Source: Kofleriaceae bacterium
GTDB taxonomy: Bacteria; Myxococcota_A; Polyangia; Haliangiales; Haliangiaceae
DNA: 35,779 nt
Direction: 5' to 3'
NCBI GenBank assembly: GCA_025357755.1
Contig: JANXOP010000321.1
Location: forward strand, 1-35,779
The notes beneath the pieces are model-generated. The model had not been told where the DNA came from. It worked only from the letters and a program-made list of their open reading frames with translations, and searched no databases. Shown one piece after another: positions 11,595 to 20,259 of this stretch (position 1 is its first letter; each line of letters opens with the position of its first letter). The position numbers and the translations under genes were made by a program.

Positions 11595-12473
11595 ATGAAG
11601 CGCGAGGATCCCGAGCTCCAAACTGAACCCGCGATTGCAGAGCCGGAGGTCGCTACCGAGCAGGCCGCCGTCGCTGCCGAGACGGGCACGAGCGAGACGT
11701 ACCTCGCCGAAGGCGATGTTCCGGCCGTCGCCGAAGCACCTGCGATCGAGGCAGCGGCTGCCGGGCCGACCGCCTCCGAGCAGGCGTTCTCGCCCGAAGA
11801 GACTCCGGCACAAGCCGATCAAGCAGCGATCAAGGCGGCGACCGAGTACAACGCCGATCGCCCGCACAACGTCGCCGAGTTCAACCAGCTCACCGACTCG
11901 GCGTGCATGAAGAACGGCGCGCTCGACATCGAGAAGGTGCGCGATTTCCAGAAGGCCGCGCACCTCGATGCCGACGGCCGTATCGGTCCGTGGACGCTCG
12001 CCGCTGCGAAGCGGAGCTCCGAGGTTCGCGAGCAGACCAAGGCCTACGAGGCCGCGCAAGAATCCAAGCTCAAGCCGAAGAAGATCGAACAAGTGCCGGC
12101 GCAAGAAGCGGTCGTCGCGGCCCCGATCATCGCGGGCCCGGTCGCCGAAAAAATCGACGCTCCAACCGAGACCGTCGCGGGCGAGCCCGAGCTCGCGAAG
12201 ACCGATTCGAAGAACCAGGCTGCGATCGAGTTCAACGAGCGTCACGCCGCGCTGGTCGCCGAGTTCAACCAGGTCACCGACTTTGCCTGCACCGAGGGCG
12301 GCAACATCTCGATCGAGAAGGTGATGGAGTTCCAGCTCGCCCATGGTTGCAAGGCCGATGGCCGGATCGACGCGATGACGGTCTCCGCGGCGAAGCAGAC
12401 CTCCGAGCCGCTCACGCATGCCGAGCTCGAGGCCGCGCCCCCCGTCGAAGAAGTCGTCGAGCAACGCGCGTAG
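11595..12473 (+). CDS. Acidic two-repeat protein resembling peptidoglycan-binding domains
   Basis: The 292-residue product has an acidic Ala/Glu/Pro-rich N-terminus (1-75) and two related modules. Module 1 is about 78-142 (VAEFNQLTDSAC, then VRDFQKAAHLDADGRIGPWT); module 2 is about 208-270 (VAEFNQVTDFAC, then VMEFQLAHGCKADGRIDAMT). The FQ...LDADGRIGPWT pattern resembles the PG_binding_1 fold. A Lys/Pro/Ala linker joins the modules. No signal peptide or membrane helix is visible, so if it binds cell wall it must leave by another route. The modules could instead serve a cytoplasmic role, or the true start could differ. It is transcribed alone, convergent with the esterase gene (18-base gap). 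Confidence 0.65.
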   Translation: MKREDPELQTEPAIAEPEVATEQAAVAAETGTSETYLAEGDVPAVAEAPAIEAAAAGPTASEQAFSPEETPAQADQAAIKAATEYNADRPHNVAEFNQLTDSACMKNGALDIEKVRDFQKAAHLDADGRIGPWTLAAAKRSSEVREQTKAYEAAQESKLKPKKIEQVPAQEAVVAAPIIAGPVAEKIDAPTETVAGEPELAKTDSKNQAAIEFNERHAALVAEFNQVTDFACTEGGNISIEKVMEFQLAHGCKADGRIDAMTVSAAKQTSEPLTHAELEAAPPVEEVVEQRA

Positions 12474-12491
12474 CTGCGCGCCCCGTTCGAG

Positions 12492-13415
12492 TTAGCGGGC
12501 GCAGTACGTCGGGAACGTCGCCGGGATACCGCTCGCCGCGTACGGCGACGGCCACGCGCCGAATGGATTCGCCGTGAAGAACGCCGCAACACTCGGTGCC
12601 GCATCGAGCGGGATCGCGTGGCCCTGGCCGTGATCGCAGAGCTCGGCGTAGTGGCCGCTCGCGGTCAGCTTTGCCGCGTACGCCTCGCTCGCCGCTTTGA
12701 AGTCGACGCTGAACACGTTGTCGCTTGCCCCACCGTCGAAGATCAGCGCCGCGAACTTGTTGTCGGGGTTCTCGATCGCCGGCATGAAGCCTGGCGGGAT
12801 CCCACCGGAGTAGGTTGCCACGCTCGCGACGTAGTCCGAGCGCAGGAAGCTGAACGCGGTGGTCTGCAGCGCGCCCGCGCTCATGCCCATCGAGTGGATC
12901 TGGTTGGTGTCGATCCGGTGGGCGGCCGCCAAGCAACCGACGATCTCGTCCGCGAGGATGAAGTCGTCGAGCTTCGGACTCATGTTGACGATGAACCACT
13001 CGAACTGCCCTGCGGTCGAGTCCGCATACGGGGCCGCGACGACGCCACCCGCTGCCGTGATCTGACCCTGCGTCGCGCCGAGCGAGTACCCCGCCTCGAG
13101 CGGTGCGCTGCCGGTCGCGAACCAGTAGATGATCAAGGGCCCGGCGCCAGTCGCGGCCGCGGCGTCGAACGTCAGCTTGACCTTGCGTGCTGCCATGCCA
13201 GCCGGCGCGAACGTCACGTCGCCGTTCGCGATCGTCGGGCACACCCCGGTCGGCGCCGGAATCTTCGGCGTGGCGCCACCACCGCTGCCATTGGAACCGG
13301 CGGCATCGGGATTCGTGTTACCTCCGGCGTCGTCGCCCGACGTGGCCGGAGAGCTGCTGCCACAAGCAGCAAGCAGTGCAACGTGTGCAACGTGTGCGAG
13401 AGCTCGAATCCTCAT
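12492..13415 (-). CDS. Lipoprotein alpha/beta hydrolase of the PHB-depolymerase/LpqC esterase type
   Basis: The chosen start (13415) gives 307 residues with lipoprotein signal MRIRALAHVAHVALLAAC|GSS; the frame is open for another 25 residues upstream, but these are not signal-like. After a Ser/Gly/Asp-rich linker (19-55) comes an esterase domain. The nucleophile elbow is GMSAG with Ser179; a likely acid is Asp232 in DGGASDN, and the His is His266 in HGQGHAIP. A LIIYWFATG segment near residue 94 matches the oxyanion-strand position of this family. Expected activity is hydrolysis of polyester or feruloyl-type ester bonds outside the cytoplasm, but the substrate cannot be read from sequence. The 123-base region upstream carries repeats that may bind the neighbouring AraC regulator. 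Confidence 0.8.
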   Translation of the reverse strand: MRIRALAHVAHVALLAACGSSSPATSGDDAGGNTNPDAAGSNGSGGGATPKIPAPTGVCPTIANGDVTFAPAGMAARKVKLTFDAAAATGAGPLIIYWFATGSAPLEAGYSLGATQGQITAAGGVVAAPYADSTAGQFEWFIVNMSPKLDDFILADEIVGCLAAAHRIDTNQIHSMGMSAGALQTTAFSFLRSDYVASVATYSGGIPPGFMPAIENPDNKFAALIFDGGASDNVFSVDFKAASEAYAAKLTASGHYAELCDHGQGHAIPLDAAPSVAAFFTANPFGAWPSPYAASGIPATFPTYCAR

Positions 13416-13450
13416 CGCCGCGTACAACACACCGGGTGGCTCGGCGAGGA

Positions 13451-13502
13451 CATGACCGTGTTCGGCCAAGTGCATGACCGGGGTGGCCAAGACGTGGCCA
13501 CC
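13451..13502. promoter_or_regulatory. Tandem and inverted repeats upstream of the esterase gene, candidate operator
   Basis: CATGACCG occurs at 13451 and 13473 and GGCCAAG at 13464 and 13485, so a unit of 21-22 bases is imperfectly duplicated. Immediately after lies a perfect 7-base inverted repeat GGTGGCC/GGCCACC (13482-13488 and 13496-13502). AraC-family proteins are known to bind direct half-sites about two helical turns apart, and an AraC-type gene ends 36 bases away at 13539. Assignment as operator is inference. The hairpin lacks a T-tract, so a terminator for the AraC transcript is possible but less likely. Confidence 0.35.
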
Positions 13503-13538
13503 ACTGACAAGTTCCGACGAAGACGGAGCACGTCGCGC

Positions 13539-14534
13539 CTATTCGCCGCTCGGCGCTTTGCCAGTCCAGCGCTTGTAGGCGCGGCTGAACGCGCTGGGCT
13601 CGGAGAAGCCGAGAGCGAAGGCGACCTCCTTGACGGATCTTCCGGCAGCCAGGAGCTCGTCTGCGCGCGCGCGGCGGACCTCGTCGACGACGGCGCGCAG
13701 CGACGTCCCATCTTGCTCGAGATGCCGACGCAGGGTGCGGGCACTGATGCCGAGCTCCTTCGCGATCTCGTCGGGCGACGGCTCGCGATCAGCATGCGCG
13801 GCGATCGTCTTGCGCACGCGATCGAGGAACGGCGTCGGCTGGGTCGTGGCGCTCGCCGTGAGCTGCGCGACGGTGGAGTCGAGGACTTCGACCGTGATCG
13901 GATCCGCGCTCGTGAGCGGCAGCGCGAGGTTGGCGTGATCGGCTTCGAATTCGTCGAGCGCCGCGTCGAACGAGACCGGCGCGCGGAACACCTCTTCGTA
14001 CGCGGCCGACGGCTCGCCTGGATGGGCGAAGCGCATCGCACGCAGATGGAACGCCTGCTTCGTCGTCTCACGCGCGCGGATCGCGAGCGATGCGAACGGG
14101 AACTCGCTGAGGATGCGACCGCGGCGCGCGCCCGCAGTTACCGGCGTGGAGCGCAGGATGCTGTAGCCATCGTGCTCGACCAGTGCGAGCCGCGTACGCT
14201 GCGTGACGAGCTGGTAGCGCTTCGCGGCGCGCTCGATCGCGTCACGCACCGTGCCGCTGAGCCAGACCATGTGGCCGAACAAGCCGAGAGGACGGATCGC
14301 CGCGGTCCACGCGAGCGTGAGCGAGAACGAAGGATCGCCGCGGCGGAGCGCGAGCGCATCGAGTGCGGCATCGACGGCGGAACCGGCGACATAAGAGTTC
14401 GGCGCGCTCGCTTCGGTGATGCCGAGGCCGGCCAGAAATCCTGCCTCGTCCTCGTCGAGGCGGTCGAGGAGCTCGGCGATCGGGCGCAGCAGTGCGACCG
14501 AGATCCCAGACGATGCATCACCGGGTGCTGGCAT
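13539..14534 (-). CDS. AraC-family transcriptional regulator with arabinose-binding-like N-domain
   Basis: With the ATG at 14534 the product is 331 residues starting MPAPGDASSG. The first 200 residues resemble the PF12625-type N-terminal domain found in OruR/ArgR-like AraC regulators (segments such as LGLFGHMVWLSGTVRDAIERAA). The C-terminal DNA-binding domain has two helix-turn-helix units: ELGISARTLRRHLEQDG, and EVAFALGFSEPSAFSRAYKRW, the AraC signature, ending TGKAPSGE. The ATG overlaps the TGA of the upstream histidine-kinase gene (TGATG), so the two are probably translated together. It is followed by the repeat-rich region before the esterase gene, a plausible target. The ligand is unknown. 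Confidence 0.9.
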   Translation of the reverse strand: MPAPGDASSGISVALLRPIAELLDRLDEDEAGFLAGLGITEASAPNSYVAGSAVDAALDALALRRGDPSFSLTLAWTAAIRPLGLFGHMVWLSGTVRDAIERAAKRYQLVTQRTRLALVEHDGYSILRSTPVTAGARRGRILSEFPFASLAIRARETTKQAFHLRAMRFAHPGEPSAAYEEVFRAPVSFDAALDEFEADHANLALPLTSADPITVEVLDSTVAQLTASATTQPTPFLDRVRKTIAAHADREPSPDEIAKELGISARTLRRHLEQDGTSLRAVVDEVRRARADELLAAGRSVKEVAFALGFSEPSAFSRAYKRWTGKAPSGE

Positions 14535-17323
14535 CACGAGACGGTCGCGCGCGGTTTCGGAATGTCGGTCGGCGAGCGCTTGCGAAGCTCGGCGGTGACC
14601 GCGATCAGGCGCGGCAAGCGAACGGTGAACGTGGTGCCTTCGCCGAGCTTGGTATCGCACTCGATCACGCCGCCGTGGCGCTCGACGAGCTCGTGCACGA
14701 TCGAGAGGCCGAGGCCGGTGCCTTCGCCGACATCCTTCGTCGTGAAGAACGGATCCCAGATCCGCGGCAGGACATCGCTCGGGATACCCGCGCCGTTGTC
14801 ACCGATCTTGACCTCGACGAACTCGCCCTCGCCGCGCGTCTCGATCGTGATCTTCGCGTGCTCGCGCCCCGCGAGGACCTGCGCGGCGTTCGTCAACAGA
14901 TTCATGAAGACCTGGTTGATCTGACCGGCGTGTCCGCGAACCCGACCCGGGTTGTTGTACTGCTTGACGACGTCGATGTTGCCCTTGAGGAGGTGACGGA
15001 GCAGCTCGAGTGAATCATCGATCGAACGATCGATATCGAAATCGACGACGGATTCCTCGTCGGTCCGCGAGTAGTTGTGGAGCGCGCTGACGATTGCCTT
15101 GGTGCGCTGCGCGCCGCGCTGGACCACCCGTACCATCTCGCGCACGTCCTTGGCCGCCGCCATACGCGCGGCCGGATCGGGATCATCGATCTGCATCGCG
15201 GCTTCTTCGAGTGGACCGACCGTGTTGACGATCGCGTTGACCGGATTGTTGATCTCGTGCGCGATACCGGCGACGAGCTGACCGATCGAGGCCAGCTTCT
15301 CGGAGCGCACGAGTTGTTGCTGGGCGCGGGTCAACTTGTCGAGCGTCTCCGCGAGCTCGCGGTTCTTGCGCGCGAGATCGGCGGTGCGCATCTGCACGGC
15401 ACGCTCGAGATCCAGGTTGACCTCTTCGGTCGAGCGCAACTTGTCGCGTAGCTTGCGACGCATCTCCTCGAGTGCGAGCGTGAGGCGACCGATCTCGTCG
15501 CCTTCGCCGGCCGAGGCGACGGGATCGGCGAGCTCTCCGCGGGCCATGCCGTCGGCGCGTTGCTCGAGGCGGCGAATCGGCGCCATGAACTGCGCGACCG
15601 TGAACACGACGATCCCGCCGCATGCCGCGAACAGCACGAGGAAGAACACGAGCAGCTCCTTGAGTGGCTCCGCGATCGATTCGCCGCGACCGCGATAGCT
15701 CGGATAGAACATCGCGACCGAGCCGAGCTGGAACCGCTCGCCGCGCCAGGTGACGGTGAGCCGCGCGGACGAACCAGTGAGGAAGGCGCCGTGCAAGTTG
15801 ATCAGCGAGCCGCTCGCTTGCTCGATCAGCTTGCGCACGTACCACGGTGCCTTCGGCGCGCCCATCGGGCCGCCACCGAGCGCGAGCATCTCGCCGTGAT
15901 CGTCGATGTAATAGACCACCGCGTTCGCCTCGGGGGACGTGCCGACGATGCGGCGCAGCGATGCACGAACCTCTTCTTCATCGGGGCGCGCGGTCAGCTG
16001 GCCGAGCTCGGTGCCGACCTCGGAGCGCAGCCAGTGGAGGCCAATATCGGCCTGGCGCACCGCCGACTCCGTCGCGAGGTTCTTGTACTGGACGAAGCCC
16101 CACAGGAGCGCCATGCCGCACGCGAGCAACACGACGCCTCCGAACGAGAGCAACAGCTTGGAGCGCATCGACAGCGACGGCGCGATCTGGCGCACCGGCA
16201 CGCGATAGCGTTGCGTGAGGTGCGCGAGCAACGGGCGCAACACGTCGCGATGCCAAAGTTGTTCGTAGATCGAGCCCGCGATCGCGAGCACGAGGGTCGC
16301 CGTGCCGAGGATGATCGTGTCATCGACATCGAAGCCGAGGTGGAAGCGCATGACGAGCCCCCCCGCGATCGCGATCAGGAACCACACCGTCATCGTGAGC
16401 AGGGCGAGCCGATACGGTAGCGCCTGCGCGCGGCGATAGATCACCGCAGCCGGCGGTGCATCGATGTTGGCCTGGCCGACCGCGGTCTCGCCGCGCGACA
16501 CCGCGAGGTAGTTTCGCAGGTCGCCGGTCATCCACCGCGCGAGGACGACCCAGATGATCAAGCCCGCCGCGGTCGCGACCGAGAAGTAGGTCTCGAGCTG
16601 GAGATACTGGATGCGCGTGATGTGAACGAAGTAGTTCGCGAACGCGGCTTGCGCCGCGAGCACGCCGCCCGCGACGACCATGGTCACCAGCATGAAGCGG
16701 CGGAAGTGACTCTCGTCGAACTTCTTGAGTGGCGAGCCGCCTGCGAACAGCCGTTTGCGCACCTGATCGAAGATCTGCTCGAGCCACAGCGCGCGCACGC
16801 ACGACACGACGTACGCGTGGACCGCCGCCAGGGCGATCATCGCAGCGATCCGATCGAGGGGCCACGCGTCGTAGACGTAGAGAAACAAGCCCGTCAGCGA
16901 CGCCGCGGTCGTCCACACCATCGTACGCAGGAGCAGCGCGCGCACCGGACCCTTGATCGTGATCCGATACGCGCGCGCCGCGAGCTCCTTGGGAACGCGC
17001 TGACCGAGGCGCCGCAAGGCGACGGCTTGATAGAGCGGCGCGAACCACACGCCCATCGCGATCACCCACACCGCGATCGCGCCGATGCCGACTGGCAGCA
17101 GCGTGCGCACGAGCGTATCGGCACCGAGAGCGCCGAGATCGAACGTGCGCCACAGGGGATAGCCCACGCCGAGCAACTCGAGGATACCGAGCGTGATCCC
17201 CGGCACCACGAACCTACGCTTGAACGGGACGATCGCGTTCGAGATCGAGCTGGGGGTCGCGCCCGAGGTGACGGAGACCGACGGGGTCTCCACCGTCTCG
17301 GTCTGCTTACCTTCCACGCTCAT
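14534..17323 (-). CDS. Large multi-pass membrane sensor histidine kinase
   Basis: Starting at ATG 17323 the product is 929 residues. The N-terminal half holds about eight membrane helices (roughly 40-60, 74-96, 133-150, 157-175, 210-230, 247-263, 305-325, 335-352). Then come helix 388-410, an extracytoplasmic sensor segment (about 415-555), helix 556-580, HAMP (580-635) and a coiled coil (635-675). The kinase core has the H-box GIAHEINNP with His689, an N-box NQVFMNLLTNAAQ, DNGAGIP, the F-box WDPFFTTK and GEGTGLGLS. It should autophosphorylate at His689, but no receiver-domain partner is adjacent; the coupled gene is an AraC regulator. A longer frame upstream to 18085 is antisense to the next gene and rejected. 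Confidence 0.92.
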   Translation of the reverse strand: MSVEGKQTETVETPSVSVTSGATPSSISNAIVPFKRRFVVPGITLGILELLGVGYPLWRTFDLGALGADTLVRTLLPVGIGAIAVWVIAMGVWFAPLYQAVALRRLGQRVPKELAARAYRITIKGPVRALLLRTMVWTTAASLTGLFLYVYDAWPLDRIAAMIALAAVHAYVVSCVRALWLEQIFDQVRKRLFAGGSPLKKFDESHFRRFMLVTMVVAGGVLAAQAAFANYFVHITRIQYLQLETYFSVATAAGLIIWVVLARWMTGDLRNYLAVSRGETAVGQANIDAPPAAVIYRRAQALPYRLALLTMTVWFLIAIAGGLVMRFHLGFDVDDTIILGTATLVLAIAGSIYEQLWHRDVLRPLLAHLTQRYRVPVRQIAPSLSMRSKLLLSFGGVVLLACGMALLWGFVQYKNLATESAVRQADIGLHWLRSEVGTELGQLTARPDEEEVRASLRRIVGTSPEANAVVYYIDDHGEMLALGGGPMGAPKAPWYVRKLIEQASGSLINLHGAFLTGSSARLTVTWRGERFQLGSVAMFYPSYRGRGESIAEPLKELLVFFLVLFAACGGIVVFTVAQFMAPIRRLEQRADGMARGELADPVASAGEGDEIGRLTLALEEMRRKLRDKLRSTEEVNLDLERAVQMRTADLARKNRELAETLDKLTRAQQQLVRSEKLASIGQLVAGIAHEINNPVNAIVNTVGPLEEAAMQIDDPDPAARMAAAKDVREMVRVVQRGAQRTKAIVSALHNYSRTDEESVVDFDIDRSIDDSLELLRHLLKGNIDVVKQYNNPGRVRGHAGQINQVFMNLLTNAAQVLAGREHAKITIETRGEGEFVEVKIGDNGAGIPSDVLPRIWDPFFTTKDVGEGTGLGLSIVHELVERHGGVIECDTKLGEGTTFTVRLPRLIAVTAELRKRSPTDIPKPRATVS

Positions 17324-17353
17324 GGCGGTGAGCTTACTCCGTATACTGAGGTG
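17324..17353. promoter_or_regulatory. 30-base divergent spacer with both ribosome binding sites
   Basis: Only 30 bases separate the start codons of the kinase (minus) and the outer-membrane-type protein (plus). On the plus strand GAGGTG directly precedes the ATG at 17354. On the minus strand GGAG lies about 13 bases before the ATG at 17323. A GTATAC palindrome sits at 17341-17346. The space cannot hold two separate promoters, so at least one must lie inside the opposite coding sequence. Confidence 0.45.
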
Positions 17354-18532
17354 ATGAAGAGGGTGGTCTTCGCCGTCTGGCTCGCCGGCATGCCGCGTCT
17401 TGCCAGCGCCGACCCTTCCACGACGACGATCCGACCCGGGCAGAGCTATGCGATCGACCTCTACGACGGCGCACCGCTCGGCAACGCGGCGGTGATCGGC
17501 ACGGGCGGCGCCGCGATCGCCGATTCGATCGGCTCGTCGGGCACGCTGCTCAACGCCTCGGCCTCGGCCGTACGGCCGACGACCGATACCGATTCGTGGA
17601 GCTGGGACTATCACATCGACTATCTGATCGGCTCGCTCTCGAGCGACTACGCGAACAGCGGCCTCACCCACCCTGCGGGCTCGGATACCGGCAACAACAC
17701 GCTCACCGGCGGCCTCGCCTTGCGCCGCCACGACTGGGCGATCGCGTTCACGGCGGTCGCCCGCACCGCGACGATCGATGCGCCAGATGTCAGTGGCCTG
17801 CGCGCCCAGACCACGCAATACAAGGTCGCGCTCGCGAAGTGGTTCCCCGAGCTCGACATGGCGATCGGGCTCTCGTTCGACGGCGACGGCTTCGCGGTGC
17901 GCGACGGGCTCGACCAGCCGCTGTTCTCGATCCAGGGTGCGGGCGGCGAGGCCGGCGCGCAATGGATCCCACGTCACCAGAGCTTCCGGATCGGCGCGAG
18001 CCTCGTCGGCGCGATCACCGGCTCGCAGGTCGATGTCGATAGCTGCCCGACGACGATCTACACGTGCACGATCCTCCCCGATCACGTCGTCTCGCCCGCG
18101 CGGTTCGGCGCCGGGATCGCGTACCGGTTCGCCGAGACCGAGTGGAACCAGACCGTGGGCGGTGTCTTCCGCGACGAGCGATCGCTGACCGCACTCGCCG
18201 ATGTCGTGGTCACCGGCCCTTCAGCGAATGGCTATGGCCTCGACGCGTTCGGGTTGCAGGAGCTCGAGCGCAGTGGCCGGCACAACTCGATCTCGATCCG
18301 CGGTGGCGTCGAGTACGAGTGGTTGCCGGGACGGCTGCGGCTACGCGGCGGCAGCTACTGGGAGCCGAATCGTTTCGAGGGCGTGCCCGGTCGCTTGCAC
18401 GGGACGTTCGGTATCGAGGTCCGCGGGCTCGAGTTCCATCTGTGGGGGCTGCGCCGCGGGCGCGTCACGGCGACGATCGACGAGGCCTCGGGCTACAACA
18501 ACCTCGGCTTCTCGATCGGCTTCTGGCACTGA
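17354..18532 (+). CDS. Predicted outer-membrane beta-barrel protein, unknown function
   Basis: The 392-residue product has a signal peptide MKRVVFAVWLAGMPRLASA|DPS. Its mature part shows alternating beta-strand patterns throughout, for example GGLALRRHDWAIAFTAVAR, FRIGASLVGAITG and SISIRGGVEYEWLPGRLRL. It ends in NNLGFSIGFWH, an aromatic-rich last strand similar to barrel C-termini although not ending in Phe. The general layout resembles porin/FadL-like or transporter barrels, but no family was recognised. The one CPTTIYTC pair could form a loop disulfide. It is divergent from the kinase gene (30 bases) and its last 68 bases overlap the convergent FG-GAP gene. An exported membrane barrel is likely; a role is not assigned. 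Confidence 0.72.
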   Translation: MKRVVFAVWLAGMPRLASADPSTTTIRPGQSYAIDLYDGAPLGNAAVIGTGGAAIADSIGSSGTLLNASASAVRPTTDTDSWSWDYHIDYLIGSLSSDYANSGLTHPAGSDTGNNTLTGGLALRRHDWAIAFTAVARTATIDAPDVSGLRAQTTQYKVALAKWFPELDMAIGLSFDGDGFAVRDGLDQPLFSIQGAGGEAGAQWIPRHQSFRIGASLVGAITGSQVDVDSCPTTIYTCTILPDHVVSPARFGAGIAYRFAETEWNQTVGGVFRDERSLTALADVVVTGPSANGYGLDAFGLQELERSGRHNSISIRGGVEYEWLPGRLRLRGGSYWEPNRFEGVPGRLHGTFGIEVRGLEFHLWGLRRGRVTATIDEASGYNNLGFSIGFWH

Positions 18533-20168
18533 TCAAACCGATGAAGAGGACCAGCAGCGGGGCGACCAAGGTCGTGCTCGAGCTACCGGTCTCGCAGCAT
18601 CCGCCGGAGTGGTGCGTGACGTCGTTTGTCAGCTCGCCGCCGATCGTACCGGCGTCGACCGCAGAGCCGGTGTCCGCTTCGGTGCAGCCGGTGTTGCCGG
18701 CGCGATCCGTCGCGCAGACCTGGTAGTGCGCGAGGTAGACATCGGCTGGCCGCTTCGCGATCCACAGGTACTCGCCGTACCACTGCATCGGCACCGTGAT
18801 CGAATCGTATTTCAAGACGACGTTCTTGAAGTCCGAGGGTCGACCGGGACTTTGATGATCGTGAATCCGAGCGCGCACGATCGAGCTGGTCGCGCTGACC
18901 TTCTCGACCGCGATCACCGGAGGTCGCGTATCGATCGCGACGGCGTTGACCGCGGATGGCGATGCGAGTTGGACCTTCTCGGGAAACGCGACCTCGCCCT
19001 GCGACTGCACGACATCGAGCCGGCCATCCCCATCGAGATCACCGACGGCGATGCCGAGCGAGCCCGGCGTATCATTCGGCGTCGCGCTGCCGGTGGCGAG
19101 CGTGAAGTGGCCGCCGCCATCGTTGATCAACAAGCGCTCAGGCCCACTCAACGAAGCGACGAGCATGTCGGCATCGCCGTCGTTGTCGACATCGAGGAAC
19201 ACCGCCGCGTTGTCGTCGACGTTCTCCGGGTTCGCGGTCGCGGTCATCCGCGTGGCGGTCTCGTCGGCGAACGTCCCGTCGTGCTTGTTCATGAACAGGT
19301 GGTTCTCGCCATTCGTGCCATCGTTGATCGTGGCTAGATCGAGATAGCCGTCCCCATCGACATCCATCGGCTCGAGCGCGTAGTTGTTCGTGAAGTGCGG
19401 CAGTGCGTTCGGCTGGTTCGTGAAGTGTCCCGTGCCGTCGTTCGTGAACAGATAGCTCTGCGTGCACTCTTTGCACGACACGAGCACGTCGAGGTCCCAG
19501 TCGTTGTCGACATCGGCGAGCGTGAGGTCCCAGGACCATTTGATCAGCTGATCCGGCATCGTGCCGGTCGTGAAGTGGCCGCTGCCGTCGTTCAGGTAGA
19601 GCCGAGTCGGACCGCCGACGTACCCCTGCGTTCCAGGGTTTTGCGCACCCCAATCGACGATCACGATGTCGAGGTCGCCATCACCATCGACATCACCGAA
19701 TTCGGCATCGCCGATGCTCGTCAGCTGCTGCGGCAGCTGCGCGCTCGCATCGGTCCACGTACCGTCGGCGTTGTTGAGGAACAGCTTGGCCTGGGTCTGA
19801 TACGCACCGCCGGTGAACAGATCGAGATCACCATCGCCGTCGACATCCGCGGCCTTGATCATCCGCGATCGGCCCATGAAGCTCATCACCGTCGCGGCGG
19901 AGACCTCCATGCAATGCGGCGCCGCGCCGGCCCAGTTGCCGAGGTTTCGCCACACCCGCGTCGGCTCGACCGGACCCGGGCTGGCGTAGCCACTGCCATT
20001 GGCGACGAGGATATCGAGCTGGCCATCGCCATCGAGATCGGCGAGCTCGATCTTGTTGCTCCACTCACCGGTCGTGCCCAGACACTCCGCGGTGTGGTCC
20101 TGCCACAGCTGCGCGCTCGCCGTGCGCGCGATCACGAATAGCACCGCCACCACCAACAGGGTCCGCAT
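18465..20168 (-). CDS. Secreted FG-GAP/VCBS-repeat protein with MYXO-CTERM-like sorting tail
   Basis: With ATG 20168 the product is 567 residues with signal peptide MRTLLVVAVLFVIARTASA|QLW. At least seven calcium-loop repeats follow (DLDGDGQLD, DVDGDGDLD twice, DVDNDWDLD, DVDGDGYLD, DVDNDGDAD, DLDGDGRLD), the mark of an integrin-like beta-propeller (about residues 25-400). A beta-sandwich-like region (about 410-510) precedes a C-terminal tail GGCCETGSSS, a hydrophobic helix and RSRSRSR. That Cys, helix, Arg order is the MYXO-CTERM layout, a sorting tag known in Myxococcota for outer-surface lipid anchoring. It probably binds calcium and sits on the cell surface. The Arg-rich tail is encoded in the part overlapping the convergent gene. 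The longer frame upstream to 20378 is not signal-like and was rejected. Confidence 0.85.
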   Translation of the reverse strand: MRTLLVVAVLFVIARTASAQLWQDHTAECLGTTGEWSNKIELADLDGDGQLDILVANGSGYASPGPVEPTRVWRNLGNWAGAAPHCMEVSAATVMSFMGRSRMIKAADVDGDGDLDLFTGGAYQTQAKLFLNNADGTWTDASAQLPQQLTSIGDAEFGDVDGDGDLDIVIVDWGAQNPGTQGYVGGPTRLYLNDGSGHFTTGTMPDQLIKWSWDLTLADVDNDWDLDVLVSCKECTQSYLFTNDGTGHFTNQPNALPHFTNNYALEPMDVDGDGYLDLATINDGTNGENHLFMNKHDGTFADETATRMTATANPENVDDNAAVFLDVDNDGDADMLVASLSGPERLLINDGGGHFTLATGSATPNDTPGSLGIAVGDLDGDGRLDVVQSQGEVAFPEKVQLASPSAVNAVAIDTRPPVIAVEKVSATSSIVRARIHDHQSPGRPSDFKNVVLKYDSITVPMQWYGEYLWIAKRPADVYLAHYQVCATDRAGNTGCTEADTGSAVDAGTIGGELTNDVTHHSGGCCETGSSSTTLVAPLLVLFIGLISARSRSRSRGCCSPRPRRSSP

Positions 20169-20259
20169 CGCGGCACGATGCCACGTAGACGTCTCGCTTA
20201 GAAAGCGGCGTTGAGGACCTCTACCCCGATTTTTTCGCCGCTCGCCGGGCGTTCGCGCG

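Noticed and set aside
17324..18085. Upstream extension of the histidine kinase frame by 254 codons
   Set aside because: The extension is antisense to the barrel gene and Arg/Asp-rich; the membrane region starts cleanly after ATG 17323.
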